Position numbers and translations under genes: made by a program
Shown: one piece after another, positions 54,136-61,931 of the stretch
How positions within the stretch are numbered: the stretch's first letter is position 1
Layout of the letters: each line of letters opens with the position of its first letter
NCBI RefSeq assembly: GCF_030269485.1
Contig: NZ_BSTL01000004.1
Span: forward strand, 310,001-374,000
Direction: 5' to 3'
DNA: 64,000 nucleotides
Source of the DNA: Actinoplanes sp. NBRC 103695
GTDB lineage: Bacteria; Actinomycetota; Actinomycetes; Mycobacteriales; Micromonosporaceae
Notes under the pieces: generated by a model
Database searches by the model: none
The model's input: only the letters and a program-made list of their open reading frames with translations
What the model was told of the DNA's origin: nothing

Positions 54136-54948
54136 ATGACGGTTGTCGCCCGCCCCGCCACCAGCCCCGATGTTGCTGTCGACGAAGCCGCGACGACCGG
54201 CCGTGCGAGCGAGCTCATCGCCGCTCTGGCGGCCCTGCCCGCCGGGCACCCCTCCCGGCCGGCCGTGCGGAACCGGGCGATCGAGGCGTGGATGCCGATG
54301 GCCCGGCACCTGGCCAACCGCTACACCGGCAGGGGAGAGCCGAACGACGACCTGTTCCAGGTCGCCGTCGTCGGCCTGATCAAGGCCGTGGACCGCTACG
54401 AGGCCGGCCGCGGGATCGAGTTCGCCGGGTTCGCCATCCCGACCATCGTCGGTGAGCTCAAGCGCCACTTCCGGGACCGCACCTGGTCGATCCGGGTGCC
54501 CCGCCGGTTGCAGGAACTGCGGCTGGCCATCACCGGCGCCAACAACAAGCTCACCAACACGCTGGGCCGGTCGCCGACCGTCGCGGACATCGCCGCCCAC
54601 CTGGGCATCACCGAGGAAGAGGTCCTCGAAGGACTGGAAGGTGCTCGCGCGTACAACAGCACCAGCCTGTCGATGCCGGTCGGGCCGAGCGGCGACAGCG
54701 AGCTCGGCGAGACCCTCGGCGACGAGGACGGCGCCTACGAGATCGCCGAGAACCGCGTCGCTCTCGCCCCGGCGCTGGCAGCCCTCGACGACCGCGAACG
54801 GAAGATCGTCACCCTGAGGTTCTACGGCAACCTGACCCAGTCGCAGATCGCCGAGCAGGTCGGCATCTCCCAGATGCACGTTTCCCGGCTGCTCACCAGG
54901 GCTCTGGCGAAGATGCGCGGTCACCTCGACATCGGCCTGAACCACTGA
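54136..54948 (+). CDS. RNA polymerase sigma factor, SigB/SigF/SigG family
   Basis: 270 aa from ATG 54136 with GAAGGAGAT. Region 2 (ARHLANRYTGRGEPNDDLFQVAVVGLIKAVDRYEAGRGIEFAGFAIPTIVGELKR is split over residues about 57-110), region 3 (PRRLQELRLAITGANNKL, TVADIAAHLGITEEEV) and region 4 (LDDRERKIVTLRFYGNLTQSQIAEQVGISQMHVSRLLTRAL). Group 3 sigma factors in actinobacteria drive stress and sporulation genes and are normally held by an anti-sigma factor; none is adjacent here. Confidence 0.93.
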   Translation: MTVVARPATSPDVAVDEAATTGRASELIAALAALPAGHPSRPAVRNRAIEAWMPMARHLANRYTGRGEPNDDLFQVAVVGLIKAVDRYEAGRGIEFAGFAIPTIVGELKRHFRDRTWSIRVPRRLQELRLAITGANNKLTNTLGRSPTVADIAAHLGITEEEVLEGLEGARAYNSTSLSMPVGPSGDSELGETLGDEDGAYEIAENRVALAPALAALDDRERKIVTLRFYGNLTQSQIAEQVGISQMHVSRLLTRALAKMRGHLDIGLNH

Positions 54949-54975
54949 CCGACCGCCACGCCGGTGGCCTTGCCC

Positions 54976-55002
54976 CGGTTACCTTAATCACTAAGATAAC
55001 CG
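54976..55002. promoter_or_regulatory. MarR-type operator overlapping a leaderless promoter
   Basis: CGGTTA-c-CTTA, five bases, TAAG-a-TAACCG: an 11-bp dyad with one mismatch, one base before ATG 55004. TAAGAT (54992-54997) within its right half lies exactly six bases before the ATG, so bound repressor would cover the -10 of a leaderless transcript. Confidence 0.65.
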
Positions 55003-55003
55003 G

Positions 55004-56251
55004 ATGGCCGTATCGACAGACTTCTCGGTGGCGATCGCGGGCGCCGGCCTCTCCGGTCTCTGCCTCGCCCAGTACCTGATGCGTGCCGGCATCGACGTGC
55101 ACGTCTACGAGCGGGATCCGGGCCCCTTCGTCCGGAAGCAGGGCTACCGGATCATTCTCGACCGGTACGGGCTGGAGGCGCTGCGCGAGAGCCTGCCCCG
55201 CCCGCTGTACCGCCTGGCGCTGGCCACCGGCGACGAGCCCGGCGGGCATCTGCGCTTCACCGACAGCCGGCTGCGGGACGCGTTCACCATCGCCTTCAAG
55301 GACGAGCCGCACGCCACCCGCCAGGTCGACCGGCTGACCCTGCGGTCGATCCTGATGTCCGGGCTGGACGGACGCATCCACTACCACAAGGCGGCCGTCG
55401 CGGTGGACGGCGGCGGCCCGGCCGGGCCGCGGCTGCGGTTCAACGACGGCGGGGCCGCCGCGGCGACCGTCGTCGTGGGCGCGGACGGCGTCGGATCGGC
55501 GCTGCGCGCGCAGCTCATGCCGGACACGGACCCGGCGAACACCCCGATGGCCGGCATCTACGGCCGGTCGCCCCTGCGGCGCAACGGCGAGAGCGTCATC
55601 CCGGACGCGCTGCGTACCAGTGGGGTCCTGGCCATCGCCGACCGGCCGGGCCTCGCCTTCTTCTTCACCTCCATGCGGTTCGGTGAGAGCCCGCGGGAGG
55701 CGTTCGCGCGCCTGGCCCCCGGCAGCTACGCGCCCACCGGCGACGACTACGTCATGTGGGGGCTGCTGCTCCGGCAGGAGGAGGTGCCCGACGGCGTCCG
55801 CGGGGACCTGCTGGCGCTGCGGGACCTGGCCACCCGGATGAGCACGGACTTCCACCCGCTCATCCGGCGGCTGGTCGCCACGGCCGAACTGGACGCCACG
55901 GTCCTCAACCTCTTCGCCGCCGGGCGGCGCCCGCAACGATGGGCGGTGCCCCGGGCGACGATGATGGGCGACGCCGTGCACGTCATGCCGCCGTTCGGCG
56001 CTCACGGAGGCAACACCGCGCTCCGCGACGCCGCCCTGCTCGGCAACAAGCTCGTCGAGGCCCGGGCGAGCGGCATGCCGGTGGAGGAGGCGATCGCCGG
56101 CTACCAGGACGAGATGGTGCCCTACGCCTTCCACGCCGTGGACAGCGCCGCCGAGCTGATGCGCCGCCTCACCGGGGGCGCGGCCGTACCGCACTGGGTG
56201 CTGACCCGCGTGCTGCCTCGGCTGCACCGGGTCACCGTGCCGGAGGCATGA
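55004..56251 (+). CDS. FAD-dependent aromatic-hydroxylase-like monooxygenase
   Basis: 415 aa from ATG 55004. Class A flavin monooxygenase: GAGLSG dinucleotide motif (residues 13-18), E in VYERDPGP, VVGADGVGS as the DG motif and MMGDAVHVMPPFGAHGGNTALRDA as the GD motif with HxxxPxxxxG. It uses NAD(P)H and O2 to hydroxylate or epoxidise a small, often aromatic compound; some family members inactivate antibiotics such as tetracycline or rifampicin. It is co-translated with a MarR regulator (ATGA overlap), suggesting ligand-induced detoxification. Confidence 0.92.
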   Translation: MAVSTDFSVAIAGAGLSGLCLAQYLMRAGIDVHVYERDPGPFVRKQGYRIILDRYGLEALRESLPRPLYRLALATGDEPGGHLRFTDSRLRDAFTIAFKDEPHATRQVDRLTLRSILMSGLDGRIHYHKAAVAVDGGGPAGPRLRFNDGGAAAATVVVGADGVGSALRAQLMPDTDPANTPMAGIYGRSPLRRNGESVIPDALRTSGVLAIADRPGLAFFFTSMRFGESPREAFARLAPGSYAPTGDDYVMWGLLLRQEEVPDGVRGDLLALRDLATRMSTDFHPLIRRLVATAELDATVLNLFAAGRRPQRWAVPRATMMGDAVHVMPPFGAHGGNTALRDAALLGNKLVEARASGMPVEEAIAGYQDEMVPYAFHAVDSAAELMRRLTGGAAVPHWVLTRVLPRLHRVTVPEA

Positions 56252-56748
56252 TTGCGGGCATGTCCCACGAGCCGGCCCGGGCGTCCGCGATCGCCGACCT
56301 CATGCGCGCCGGGCGGGAGACCTCACGGCTGTCCACGGTGTTCCGGTACGCCGTCGCGGACGGGCTGGGCCTCACCGTGAGCGACCTGGAGTGCCTGGAC
56401 TTCCTGGCGGACGCCGGATCCGCCACCGCGGGGCAGGTCGCCGAGCGGACCAACCTCACCACCGGGGCCGTGACCAGCATGCTCCGCCGGCTCCAGCAGG
56501 CCGGCTACGTCACGGCCGAACGCGATCCGGCGGACCGGCGGCGGGTGATCGTCACCTTGCGGCCGGAGCGGATCGCCGAGTTGGAGCGACCGTACGAGCG
56601 GTTCGCCGAGCGGGCGGAGCGGCTCATCGAGGGTTACCGCGTCGAGGAGGTCATGCTGCTGGTCCGGCACTATGAGCGCATGCAGGCGATGTACCTCGCC
56701 GAGCTGGACCGCCTCCGCGGCGAGGACACCGCGCAGCGGTCCGCCTGA
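56248..56748 (+). CDS. MarR family transcriptional regulator
   Basis: 166 aa from ATG 56248 in an ATGA overlap; ATG 56260 is an alternative. Winged helix: LTVSDLECLDFLADAGSAT, AGQVAERTNLTTGAVTSMLRRLQQAGYV, and the wing ERDPADRRRVIVTL. A helical dimerisation region follows. It most likely binds the dyad at 54976 and represses the monooxygenase-marR operon until an effector binds. Confidence 0.92.
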   Translation: MIAGMSHEPARASAIADLMRAGRETSRLSTVFRYAVADGLGLTVSDLECLDFLADAGSATAGQVAERTNLTTGAVTSMLRRLQQAGYVTAERDPADRRRVIVTLRPERIAELERPYERFAERAERLIEGYRVEEVMLLVRHYERMQAMYLAELDRLRGEDTAQRSA

Positions 56749-56754
56749 GCGGTC

Positions 56755-56973
56755 GGCCACGGCCCGGCGCTCTCGCCCGGCCGGGAGAGATTCAGCGGTC
56801 AAAAGATCCTTTGCCCGACCCGGTCCGCCCGACCGGGTCCGCCCGACCGGGGTCGCGCCCAGCAGACGGCCGTCCCGGTCGAGGACTCGCAGTTCGTCGG
56901 TCGCGACACCGAGCGTGAGCCGCTCTCCTTCTGGCGGAACGGCGTCGAACGCGGCCTGACAATGGATGAGCAT
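56755..56973 (-). pseudogene. Coding-like remnant of unknown family
   Basis: From ATG 56973 the minus strand reads MLIHCQAAFDAVPPEGERLT, then LGVATDELRVLDRDGRLLG with G/C-biased codons, then dissolves into an Arg/Gly-rich string and runs into the antisense of the marR gene. It has the strand-turn-strand look of the end of an IS transposase or integrase-like protein, but no family can be named. It fills the gap 56749-57004. Confidence 0.25.
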
Positions 56974-57004
56974 CTCCTGGAGAACGTCAAGTTAGGGTGG
57001 TCCG

Positions 57005-57424
57005 GTGTCGGAGGAACTGGCAGCGTCGTTGCTCAATCAGACCATGTCGCTGGCCGGCCAGATCTCGGGCCGCATGCAGGAGGGGCTGGACCGGCTCGAT
57101 CTGACCGCCCCGCTCGCCAACGTTCTCTGGCTCCTACGACCGGACGCCGATCCGCTCTCGCTCCGCAAGATCGCCGGCCTGCTGCACTGCGACCCGTCGA
57201 ACGTCACGCTGCTGAGCGCCAAGCTCGAGCAACGGGGCCTGGCCGAGCGGCGCCCGCACCCTCGCGATGGACGCGTTCGCACGCTGGTCCTGACCGAGGC
57301 CGGTGAAAACGTCCGCGAACGGCTGCTCGGCACGGTGGTGAGGCAGTCGCCCCTCGCCGGCCTGACGCTCGAGGAGCAGCAACAGCTTCATGCGCTGCTC
57401 ACCAAGGCGATCGACAGCGCGTAG
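57005..57424 (+). CDS. MarR family transcriptional regulator
   Basis: 139 aa from GTG 57005. Compact MarR: LTAPLANVLWLLRPDADPLSL, recognition region RKIAGLLHCDPSNVTLLSAKL and wing RRPHPRDGRVRTLVLT, with flanking dimer helices. TAGGGT (56993-56998) ends six bases before the GTG, matching leaderless transcription; a weak AGGGTGG could also act as a ribosome site. Its target is unknown; the monooxygenase operon next door already has its own MarR. Confidence 0.9.
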   Translation: MSEELAASLLNQTMSLAGQISGRMQEGLDRLDLTAPLANVLWLLRPDADPLSLRKIAGLLHCDPSNVTLLSAKLEQRGLAERRPHPRDGRVRTLVLTEAGENVRERLLGTVVRQSPLAGLTLEEQQQLHALLTKAIDSA

Positions 57425-57768
57425 CACCAACCGTCCAGTCGGCTCGATCGCGGCGGCGGGAACTGACGGTTCGAGGCGGAAATCATCCGCGACAGCAGGT
57501 GATCTCGTCCTTGAACTAAATCAAGCGGCACGTCGATCGGGTGTCGCGGAGTGTGTGCGCCGGCAAGCTCAGCGTCGCTGCTGGTGGGCGATCGGGTAGC
57601 CGCCGACATATGCGCCGGTGTGTAACTGATAGCGTATTGTGCGGCGCCGGGTAGGGCGCCTTGGGTGACCCCACAGCGCCGGGTCGACGGGCGTGGGTGG
57701 GGGAGCAGATGGGGAGCAGCGGGTTGCTTCCCACCGTGTTCAACGGCTTTGTTGCAAGAGCCCGTTGG

Positions 57769-57806
57769 CACCGGAGAGGTCACTGGTTCGATCCCAGTCC
57801 GCCCAC
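57769..57806 (+). other. Partial tRNA-Val copy, putative right attachment site
   Basis: 57769-57798 is identical to tRNA-Val 25431-25460, and GCCCAC after it matches the acceptor end. The upstream part (AGAGCCC-GTT) is only weakly tRNA-like, so it is a 3' fragment, not a functional tRNA. It lies in the 523-bp gap 57425-57947, which has no convincing gene; ORFs here are reverse readings of the tRNA fragment. Confidence 0.65.
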
Positions 57807-57947
57807 GAGACACCGGACGCCCTCTGCCCGCACGAAGCGCGGGCCGCGGGCGTCTCGTCATTCCTGCTCCGGGGCCGAGCTCCCGGACACCCCACGGTGT
57901 TGCGGTAGCGCGCGGGGTAGTTCGCAATTGAAGGGCCGAAATTCTTG

Positions 57948-59642
57948 ATGGGCGATGTTGTGATCGACGATGCTGCGGGCTTTGCCGGGCTGGGGTTGCG
58001 GGAGGAGCTGCTCAAGGCGCTCACCAGCCTCGGGTACGAGGAGCCGAGCCCGATTCAGCGGGAGGCGATCCCTCCCCTGCTGGAAGGGCACGACCTCGTG
58101 GGGCAGGCGGCCACGGGCACCGGGAAGACGGCCGCGTTCGCGCTGCCGGTGCTGCAGAAGATGGTGCGCGGTGCGGCCGGCGACGGGCCGGGGACGCTGG
58201 TGCTGGTGCCGACCCGGGAGCTGGCCGAGCAGGTCTCCCAGGCGGTCCACCGGTACGGCCGGGACCTGGGCGTCCGCGTCCTGCCGGTGTACGGCGGGCA
58301 GCCGATAGGGCGTCAACTGCAGGCGTTGCAGCGGGGCGTGGACGTCGTCGTCGGGACGCCGGGGCGGGTGCTGGACCACATCAACCGGTCGACGCTCAAG
58401 CTCGGCACGGTGCGCAGCGTCGTGCTCGACGAGGCCGACGAGATGCTCGACATGGGCTTCGCCGAGGACATCGAGGCGATCCTCGCCGAGACGCCGGTCG
58501 AACGGCAGACCGTGTTGTTCTCCGCGACGATGCCGCCTCGAATCGACGCCATCGCCCGCCGCCACCTGCGCGACCCCGTCCGGATCCAGATGGGCCGGCA
58601 GACCACCACCCCCGGCGAGATGCCGCTGATCCGGCAGAGCTCGTACGTCGTCGCCCGGGCGCACAAGCCCGCGGCCCTCGCCCGGGTGCTGGACGTGGAG
58701 GCGCCGTCCGCGGCGATCGTCTTCTGCCGTACCCGGCAGGAGGTCGACGAGGTGACCGAGATGCTGAACGGGCGCGGCTTCAGCGCCGAGGCCCTGCACG
58801 GCGGCATGAGCCAGGACCAGCGCGACCGGGTGATGTCGCGGCTGCGCGGCGGCAGCACCGAGTTGCTGGTGGCGACCGACGTGGCCGCCCGCGGCCTGGA
58901 CGTCGAGCAGCTCACCCACGTCATCAACTACAACGTGCCGACGGCGCCCGAGTCGTACGTGCACCGCATCGGCCGGGTCGGCCGGGCGGGCCGCGAGGGT
59001 GCGGCCATCACCCTGGTCGAGCCTCGCGAGGGCCGGATGCTCAAGGCCATCGAGCGGCTCACCGGGCAGCGCATCGCGGTGGAGAAGGTCCCGACGGTGA
59101 CCGACCTGCGGGCCCGGCGGATGGAACTCACCCGTTCGGCGCTGCAGGCCAGCCTGGAGAGCGACGACCTGGAGCGCTTCCGGGTGGTGCTCGACTCGCT
59201 CAGCGACGAGTTCGACTCCGAGACCGTGGCGCTGGCGGCGGTGAAGCTGGCACACGAGGCGGCCGGTGGTGACGTCGACGACGAGGAGGAGATCCCCTCG
59301 GTGGCGCGGGAGTCCCGGGCGGGCGGCCGGGATCGCGAGCCGGGGCGGGCCGACGGTGGCCGGCGTGACCGGCCCGGGGGCGGGCAGCGGTCCGATCCGG
59401 GGGCGACCCGGTTGTTCGTCGGCGTCGGCCGCCGGGCCGGCGTGCGCCCGCAGGACCTGGTCGGCGCGATCGCCGGCGAGGCGGGCATCAACTCGCGGGA
59501 CATCGGGGCGATCCAGATCACCGACCGTTTCTCGCTGGTCGAGGTTCCCGAGGAGACCGCCGACCGGGTCATCGAGGCCTTGCAGCGCAGCACCATCCGG
59601 GGCCGCAAGCCCACCGTCAGGCGGGAGCGGTTCAGCCGCTGA
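57948..59642 (+). CDS. DEAD-box RNA helicase with DbpA-type RNA-binding domain
   Basis: 564 aa from ATG 57948 (TTG 57945 precedes it). All helicase motifs: SPIQREAIP (Q), ATGTGKT (I), PTRELAEQ (Ia), TPGRVLDH (Ib), LDEADEM (II), FSATMP (III), ATDVAARGLDVE (V) and HRIGRVGRAGR (VI). An acidic/Arg-Gly linker (about 440-490) leads to a C-terminal RRM-like DbpA domain (TRLFVGVGRRAGVRPQDLVGAIAGEAGI). It unwinds structured RNA, probably in ribosome assembly or cold adaptation. First gene beyond the tRNA fragment. Confidence 0.95.
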   Translation: MGDVVIDDAAGFAGLGLREELLKALTSLGYEEPSPIQREAIPPLLEGHDLVGQAATGTGKTAAFALPVLQKMVRGAAGDGPGTLVLVPTRELAEQVSQAVHRYGRDLGVRVLPVYGGQPIGRQLQALQRGVDVVVGTPGRVLDHINRSTLKLGTVRSVVLDEADEMLDMGFAEDIEAILAETPVERQTVLFSATMPPRIDAIARRHLRDPVRIQMGRQTTTPGEMPLIRQSSYVVARAHKPAALARVLDVEAPSAAIVFCRTRQEVDEVTEMLNGRGFSAEALHGGMSQDQRDRVMSRLRGGSTELLVATDVAARGLDVEQLTHVINYNVPTAPESYVHRIGRVGRAGREGAAITLVEPREGRMLKAIERLTGQRIAVEKVPTVTDLRARRMELTRSALQASLESDDLERFRVVLDSLSDEFDSETVALAAVKLAHEAAGGDVDDEEEIPSVARESRAGGRDREPGRADGGRRDRPGGGQRSDPGATRLFVGVGRRAGVRPQDLVGAIAGEAGINSRDIGAIQITDRFSLVEVPEETADRVIEALQRSTIRGRKPTVRRERFSR

Positions 59643-59666
59643 GGTTTCAATAACTGAATCACTTGC

Positions 59667-59697
59667 GCCAATCGGTTTGTAATGGAAACCTATTGGC
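59667..59697. promoter_or_regulatory. Large palindromic operator abutting a start codon
   Basis: GCCAAT-c-GGTTT, seven bases, AAACC-t-ATTGGC: 12-nt arms with one mismatch, ending directly at ATG 59698. Probably bound by the winged-helix regulator encoded by the second gene of the operon. Confidence 0.65.
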
Positions 59698-60405
59698 ATG
59701 ACTTCCGATGCCGTCTCGGCCGGCGGCGACCCCCGCCGGCTCCTCGCTGACACGCGCACCTTCGCGCGCCGGGTCCGCGTCGCCCAACGGGTGACGTGGC
59801 TGCCCCTGCTGGTGCTGGGGGTGGTGACGTTCGGCGCGATCCTGGTGCAGGCCGTCAGCCGTCCCGTCACCACCGGCTGCCGGACCACCGACGCCGGTGA
59901 GATCTGCAAGGTCTGGAATCCGGTCCTGGAGTCCTACTGGCTGGTGGCGATGGTCGCGGCCTACGTGGTGATCGCCGGTGGTTACCTGCGGGTCGCCCGG
60001 GCCCGGGGGCTCGGTTCCCGGGTCCGGCCGTACGTGATCGCCGGCGTCGCGGCCGCGGTCCTGATGTTCACCCTGATCGCCGCCGGCGCCGGTCGCTGGA
60101 TCGTTCCCGACCCGCACGACCTGCTCAACCCGTCCACCTCCATCCTGGTCCTGTTCCGGCTGCTCACCGCGTCCGGCGGGATCGGCCTGGCCCTGCTGGT
60201 GCTGGCCTGGCTGGAGCGGAACGTCGCGCTGCTGCTCTTCGCCCTCGGATACCTGGCCGTGGTGCTGGTGCCGATCAACTTCGGGTGGGGCAGCCACTGG
60301 AGCGGGAAATCCGAGGGGGCGGCACAGCTGATCGTCAACGGTCTCGTGCTGCTGCTCGCCGGCGCCGGCTTCGCGCTGGCGCAACGGCTCCGGGCCTCCC
60401 GGTGA
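59698..60405 (+). CDS. Five/six-helix membrane protein of unknown function
   Basis: 235 aa from ATG 59698. Hydrophobic helices near residues 32-52, 80-97, 108-128, 148-172 and 176-197, plus a last one at 212-230 (LIVNGLVLLLAGAGFALA). A periplasmic loop with two cysteines (TTGCRTTDAGEICKVW) may be disulfide-bonded. No transport or enzyme motif is seen. Its GTGA overlap with a winged-helix regulator and the palindrome at its start mark a self-controlled membrane protein/regulator pair. Confidence 0.8.
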   Translation: MTSDAVSAGGDPRRLLADTRTFARRVRVAQRVTWLPLLVLGVVTFGAILVQAVSRPVTTGCRTTDAGEICKVWNPVLESYWLVAMVAAYVVIAGGYLRVARARGLGSRVRPYVIAGVAAAVLMFTLIAAGAGRWIVPDPHDLLNPSTSILVLFRLLTASGGIGLALLVLAWLERNVALLLFALGYLAVVLVPINFGWGSHWSGKSEGAAQLIVNGLVLLLAGAGFALAQRLRASR

Positions 60406-60761
60406 CCGGGCCCGTCGACACGCCGGCCCCGGAGTCGCATCCGGTCACCGGGCTCGACGACGTGGTGCACCAGCGGGTCCGGCTCGGCATCCTGACCATC
60501 GCGCACGAGGCGCGGCGGGTCGAGTTCGGCTTCCTGCGTACCGAGCTGGGCCTGACCGGCGGCAACCTCTCCCAGCACCTGGCCGTGCTGGAGACGGCCG
60601 GCCTGGTCGGAATCGAGAAGGGCTACGAGGGCAAGCGCGGGCGCACCTGGATCAGCCTCACCACGGCCGGCGACGCCGCGCTCGCCGCGGAGATCGCACG
60701 GCTCAAGCAGCTCATCGCCCGCGTCGAGACGACCGTGCCGAGGCAAGGAGAAGCGTCATGA
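60402..60761 (+). CDS. Winged-helix transcriptional regulator (HTH_34/ArsR-like)
   Basis: 119 aa from GTG 60402 (GTGA overlap). Single domain: VVHQRVRLGILTIAHEARRV, FGFLRTELGLTGGNLSQHLAVLETAGLV, wing EKGYEGKRGRTWISLT. This matches the winged-helix DNA-binding domain HTH_34 type that pairs with small membrane proteins in actinobacteria. No metal-binding cysteines. Likely autoregulates through the dyad at 59667. Confidence 0.85.
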   Translation: MTGPVDTPAPESHPVTGLDDVVHQRVRLGILTIAHEARRVEFGFLRTELGLTGGNLSQHLAVLETAGLVGIEKGYEGKRGRTWISLTTAGDAALAAEIARLKQLIARVETTVPRQGEAS

Positions 60762-60985
60762 CTCTGTCCCGCCGTGCTCCGGTGCGCCGGACGGGCGGCC
60801 GGCTGCCGGTCGTCGTGTACTCGCAGGGCGCGCACGACCATCGCTCCGACGCCACGATCGCGGTGCAGGAACCGGCCGGTCACGGCTACCTCGTGGTCAC
60901 GGTGGACCACGCGTACGACTCGTTCATGGAGTTCCTCCTCGACGGGCCGAGCCGGGCCTTCCCCGAGGTGCGTTACTTGCCGTAG
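60758..60985 (+). CDS. Gutted lipase/PAF-acetylhydrolase-like gene, probably a pseudogene
   Basis: 75 codons from ATG 60758 (ATGA overlap). The start MTLSRRAPV resembles the N-terminus of actinobacterial PAF-acetylhydrolase/lipase-like proteins, but it jumps directly to the internal strand LPVVVYSQGAHDHRSDATIA and VTVDHAYDSFMEF. It stops before the nucleophile elbow, leaving no GxSxG, Asp or His. An internal deletion of some 80 codons plus loss of the C-terminus explains it; a stable product is unlikely to be active. Confidence 0.55.
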   Translation: MTLSRRAPVRRTGGRLPVVVYSQGAHDHRSDATIAVQEPAGHGYLVVTVDHAYDSFMEFLLDGPSRAFPEVRYLP

Positions 60986-61019
60986 GAAAAGGGCGGCGGG
61001 AACGAGGAAGGGACAGATC

Positions 61020-61298
61020 ATGGGCGGGCGTACGGCGGCGGGGCCGGTTGTCGCGGGACTGGCGAGTGTCTTCCTGGTCAGCGGGTGCGGGCCGGAGGCG
61101 ATCTGCTCGTCGGGGGAGTACCCGGTGGCGGCGGTGCGCAGCTCGGCCGGGCGGGCGTGTGTCGCGGACGGACAGGAACCGCCGGCCGGGTTCGTGCGGT
61201 TCCCGGAGGGCAAGGTGCCGCAGCACGTCGACGACGAGTGGGACCGGTACTGGAGCGGGCACATGCTCGACGAGACCGGCCGCGAGGTGACCTCCTGA
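61020..61298 (+). CDS. SCO0607 family lipoprotein
   Basis: 92 aa from ATG 61020 with GAGGAAGGG upstream. Lipoprotein signal peptide with lipobox LVSGC (Cys23). The mature part matches the conserved pattern of this family: AICSSGEYPVAAVRSS, ACVADGQEPPAGFVRFPEGKVPQHVDDEWDRYW. It would be anchored on the outer face of the membrane. Function unknown. Its stop directly adjoins the convergent response regulator stop. Confidence 0.9.
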   Translation: MGGRTAAGPVVAGLASVFLVSGCGPEAICSSGEYPVAAVRSSAGRACVADGQEPPAGFVRFPEGKVPQHVDDEWDRYWSGHMLDETGREVTS

Positions 61299-61931
61299 TC
61301 AGCCGTCCAGATACTTGAGGACGGCCAGGACGCGGCGGTTGTCGTCCTCGGACTGCGGCATGTCGAGCTTGGTGAAGATGCTGTTGATGTACTTGCTGAC
61401 GACCTTCTCGGTGATGTAGAGGCGGGCGGCGATGGCCGCGTTCGACCGGCCCTCGGCGATGTGACGCAGGACGTCGTGCTCGCGCGGGGTGAGGGCGGCC
61501 AGCGGGCGGCGGGCGAGCAGCTGGCTGACGACCTCGGGGTCGAACGCGGTGCCGCCCGCCGCCACCTGCTGGACCGCCTGGACGAACTGCTCGACGTCCG
61601 AGACGCGTTCCTTGAGCAGGTAGCCGACGCCGCCGCGGGTGTCGGTGAGCAGTTCGTGGGCGTACAGCGGCTCGACGTGCTGGGAGAGGATCAGCACCGG
61701 GAGGCCGGGGATCTCCTCGCGGGCCGCGATGGCCGCCTTCAGGCCCTCGTCGCTCTGGGTGGGCGGCAGCCGGACGTCGATGATCGCCACGTCGGGCCGG
61801 TGCCCGATCAGGGCGGGCAGCAGATCGGGGCCGTTGTCGACCGCCTCGACCACCTTGAAGTCGAACGCCTCGAGGAGCCGGGTGAGGCCGTCCCGCAGCA
61901 GGGTCAGGTCCTCGGCGATGACAACACGCAC
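61299..61931 (-). CDS. NarL/FixJ family response regulator
   Basis: 210 aa from ATG 61931. Receiver domain with acidic pocket (AED), phospho-acceptor Asp52 in IIDVRLPP, the ADVRLP-type loop and Lys near 104 in YLLKERV. C-terminal LuxR-type HTH (LTPREHDVLRHIAEGRSNAAIAARLYITEKVVSKYI). It overlaps the 3' end of the kinase gene by 28 bp and is clearly its partner. Targets unknown. Confidence 0.95.
   Translation of the reverse strand: MRVVIAEDLTLLRDGLTRLLEAFDFKVVEAVDNGPDLLPALIGHRPDVAIIDVRLPPTQSDEGLKAAIAAREEIPGLPVLILSQHVEPLYAHELLTDTRGGVGYLLKERVSDVEQFVQAVQQVAAGGTAFDPEVVSQLLARRPLAALTPREHDVLRHIAEGRSNAAIAARLYITEKVVSKYINSIFTKLDMPQSEDDNRRVLAVLKYLDG

Noticed and set aside
25469-57768. Integrase or transposase gene for the proposed island
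   Set aside because: Searched the ORFs near both ends and found no tyrosine or serine recombinase motif; the short remnant at 56755-56973 is too weak to name.
57388-57931. ORFs giving GIEPVTSPV or WDRTSDLS peptides
   Set aside because: These are reverse translations of tRNA-Val sequence, a known source of spurious proteins.
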